Below are positions 62,825-64,000 of a DNA stretch of 64,000 nt, one piece after another. Where the stretch lies: contig NC_084499.1 of assembly GCF_030035675.1 (NCBI RefSeq), positions 17,246,239 through 17,310,238 on the forward strand, in the 5' to 3' direction. The notes below the pieces were generated by a model that saw only the letters and a list, made by a program, of their open reading frames with translations, ran no database searches and was not told where the DNA came from. The stretch is from Rhineura floridana (taxonomy: Eukaryota > Chordata > Lepidosauria > Squamata > Rhineuridae). The position numbers and the translations under genes are program-made. Every line of letters begins with the position of its first letter. The first letter of the stretch is position 1.

Positions 62825-64000
62825 GTGCGTCATTTTGTATGTCTTTTATTAGTTAACAAAGCCAAAACCAAGCCAATTAATTGAGTTGAGCCTTGCTGTT
62901 AGAAAATATAGGATTGGCAAGGCCTAGTTCTTGGATTAAGCAACTTTATAAAACCACACACACTATATGCTGCAGGTTAAAATAGGCGAAAAACACTTCA
63001 GTTTTGCAAAAGGACATTTCCAACGCCAAAACCAGCTCACTCCCGAATTTTAAAAATGCGAAGTTGGCAGCAGCACACAAACATTTTAATGGAAGCAAGA
63101 CTTTGGGGTCGAGGCAAAGAACATTTACCTTAGGTTACAGGGATTTCCAGCACAATCCTATGCACGTTTATGCAGGAAGTAAGCCCTGCTTATTTGCACA
63201 TCAGCATGCATAGGATTACAGCCCTTGTCACACACAAGGGGCTCATTTTCTACCTAGCAGACTGAGCTGTACCGGTGCACAAAAAAGATTTTAGCATCAA
63301 AGGGATGGATTCTGCAGCTTCCCTTTCGCTGAACTAGACAGAGCTGCTTCTGTCCTCTGCTCCAACATTACCTTGGCCACACTCTGCTTACAAAGGCAGC
63401 TTGTTTATATTTTTAAATACACTCACATACCCTCTTCAGTCTCATTGTTAGTGGAAGAAAACGTTTAACAACAAAATCTCTTGCTTCCTTGTCTAGTGGA
63501 GTGCATAAAAACAGCAAACTTGCCCCTCCCTTCAGAAAGCACCGTTTGATTCACAGCTAAAGGAGGAGGACAAAGGAAGTACACTACAGCTGCATCTGCT
63601 GAGCTAAAAGAATTTTGGGTTTTTAAGTTTAACTTTTTCAAGAGTGATGATCCCCCGCCCCTTTAGCAGAGAGACACTGTGGGGCAGAGGAGGCAGCTGT
63701 TCTCCCCTCGGGCTCCTTCCTATCTCAAAATATTATGTGCAAATATTCACTTAAACAAAGTCATCAGTTGGAGATACATTTCTCTCTGAAAAGCAGTCCT
63801 TAACTAAGGCCTCTGGCCACTGGTTGGGGCCCTGTACACTTTAACAACCAAACTACCTCTGTGTCTGTGTCAAATTCAGTATTTTTTTTTGGGGGGGGGA
63901 TTTAAATGCAAAGGCATTTTGCTTGCTCGCTTGCAGCGTGTTATGAACCCAGACCCGTTTTCTTTCCTAGAAAATAAAAAAGCCCATGGAAGTCAAAGAC
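62825..64000 (-). other. UCK1: 3' UTR of convergent gene, probably UCK1
   Basis: No coding frame is seen. The segment is mostly non-repetitive and has a minus-strand AATAAA (TTTATT at 62845-62850) facing the POMT1 end. In mammals UCK1 (uridine-cytidine kinase 1) lies directly after POMT1 in the opposite direction. The identity rests on synteny only. A palindromic repeat (about 63140-63225) lies within it. Confidence 0.5.
62845..62850 (-). terminator. Minus-strand poly(A) signal
   Basis: AATAAA on the minus strand, about 50 bp from the POMT1 signals on the other strand. Confidence 0.5.

Overview
The window is vertebrate nuclear DNA, most likely from a squamate reptile. Coding exons are short and separated by introns full of interspersed repeats: BovB/RTE LINEs, CR1-like and L2-like tails, several tRNA-headed SINE families and many hairpin-forming non-autonomous DNA transposons. 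I infer the squamate origin from this repeat mixture. I cannot name the species.

Two protein genes lie in tandem on the + strand. Positions 1-28065 hold the last 16 coding exons of PRRC2B (747 codons plus stop, roughly the C-terminal third). A long 3' UTR follows, ending near an AATAAA at 33369. From 33400 to about 35950 the DNA is intergenic and repeat-filled. A CpG-rich block at about 35950-36350 is the likely POMT1 promoter with its untranslated exon 1. Positions 38947-61316 hold all 19 coding exons of POMT1 (725 codons plus stop, all splice phases consistent). The POMT1 3' UTR runs to about 62.8 kb. A minus-strand poly(A) signal at 62845-62850 marks a convergent gene. By the conserved PRRC2B-POMT1-UCK1 order this should be the 3' UTR of UCK1, but none of its coding sequence is in the window.

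One RNA gene was found, a C/D box snoRNA at 14950-15034 in a PRRC2B intron. It has a terminal stem, C, D' and D boxes, and an 11-nt guide matching 18S rRNA around A590. This fits SNORD62, which human PRRC2B also hosts.

Other points of note are three GC-AG introns with GCAAGT donors (one in PRRC2B, two in POMT1), an upstream ORF in the POMT1 leader, a 338-bp fold-back element with 8-bp target duplications, a MITE nested in an older copy of its own family, an L1-like fragment inside a BovB LINE with a 15-bp target duplication, and an inverted-repeat element with a hammerhead-like core that resembles Penelope-type retroelements.

PRRC2B is a large cytoplasmic, mostly disordered RNA-associated protein. 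POMT1 is an ER membrane O-mannosyltransferase. No functional link between them is apparent from the sequence.
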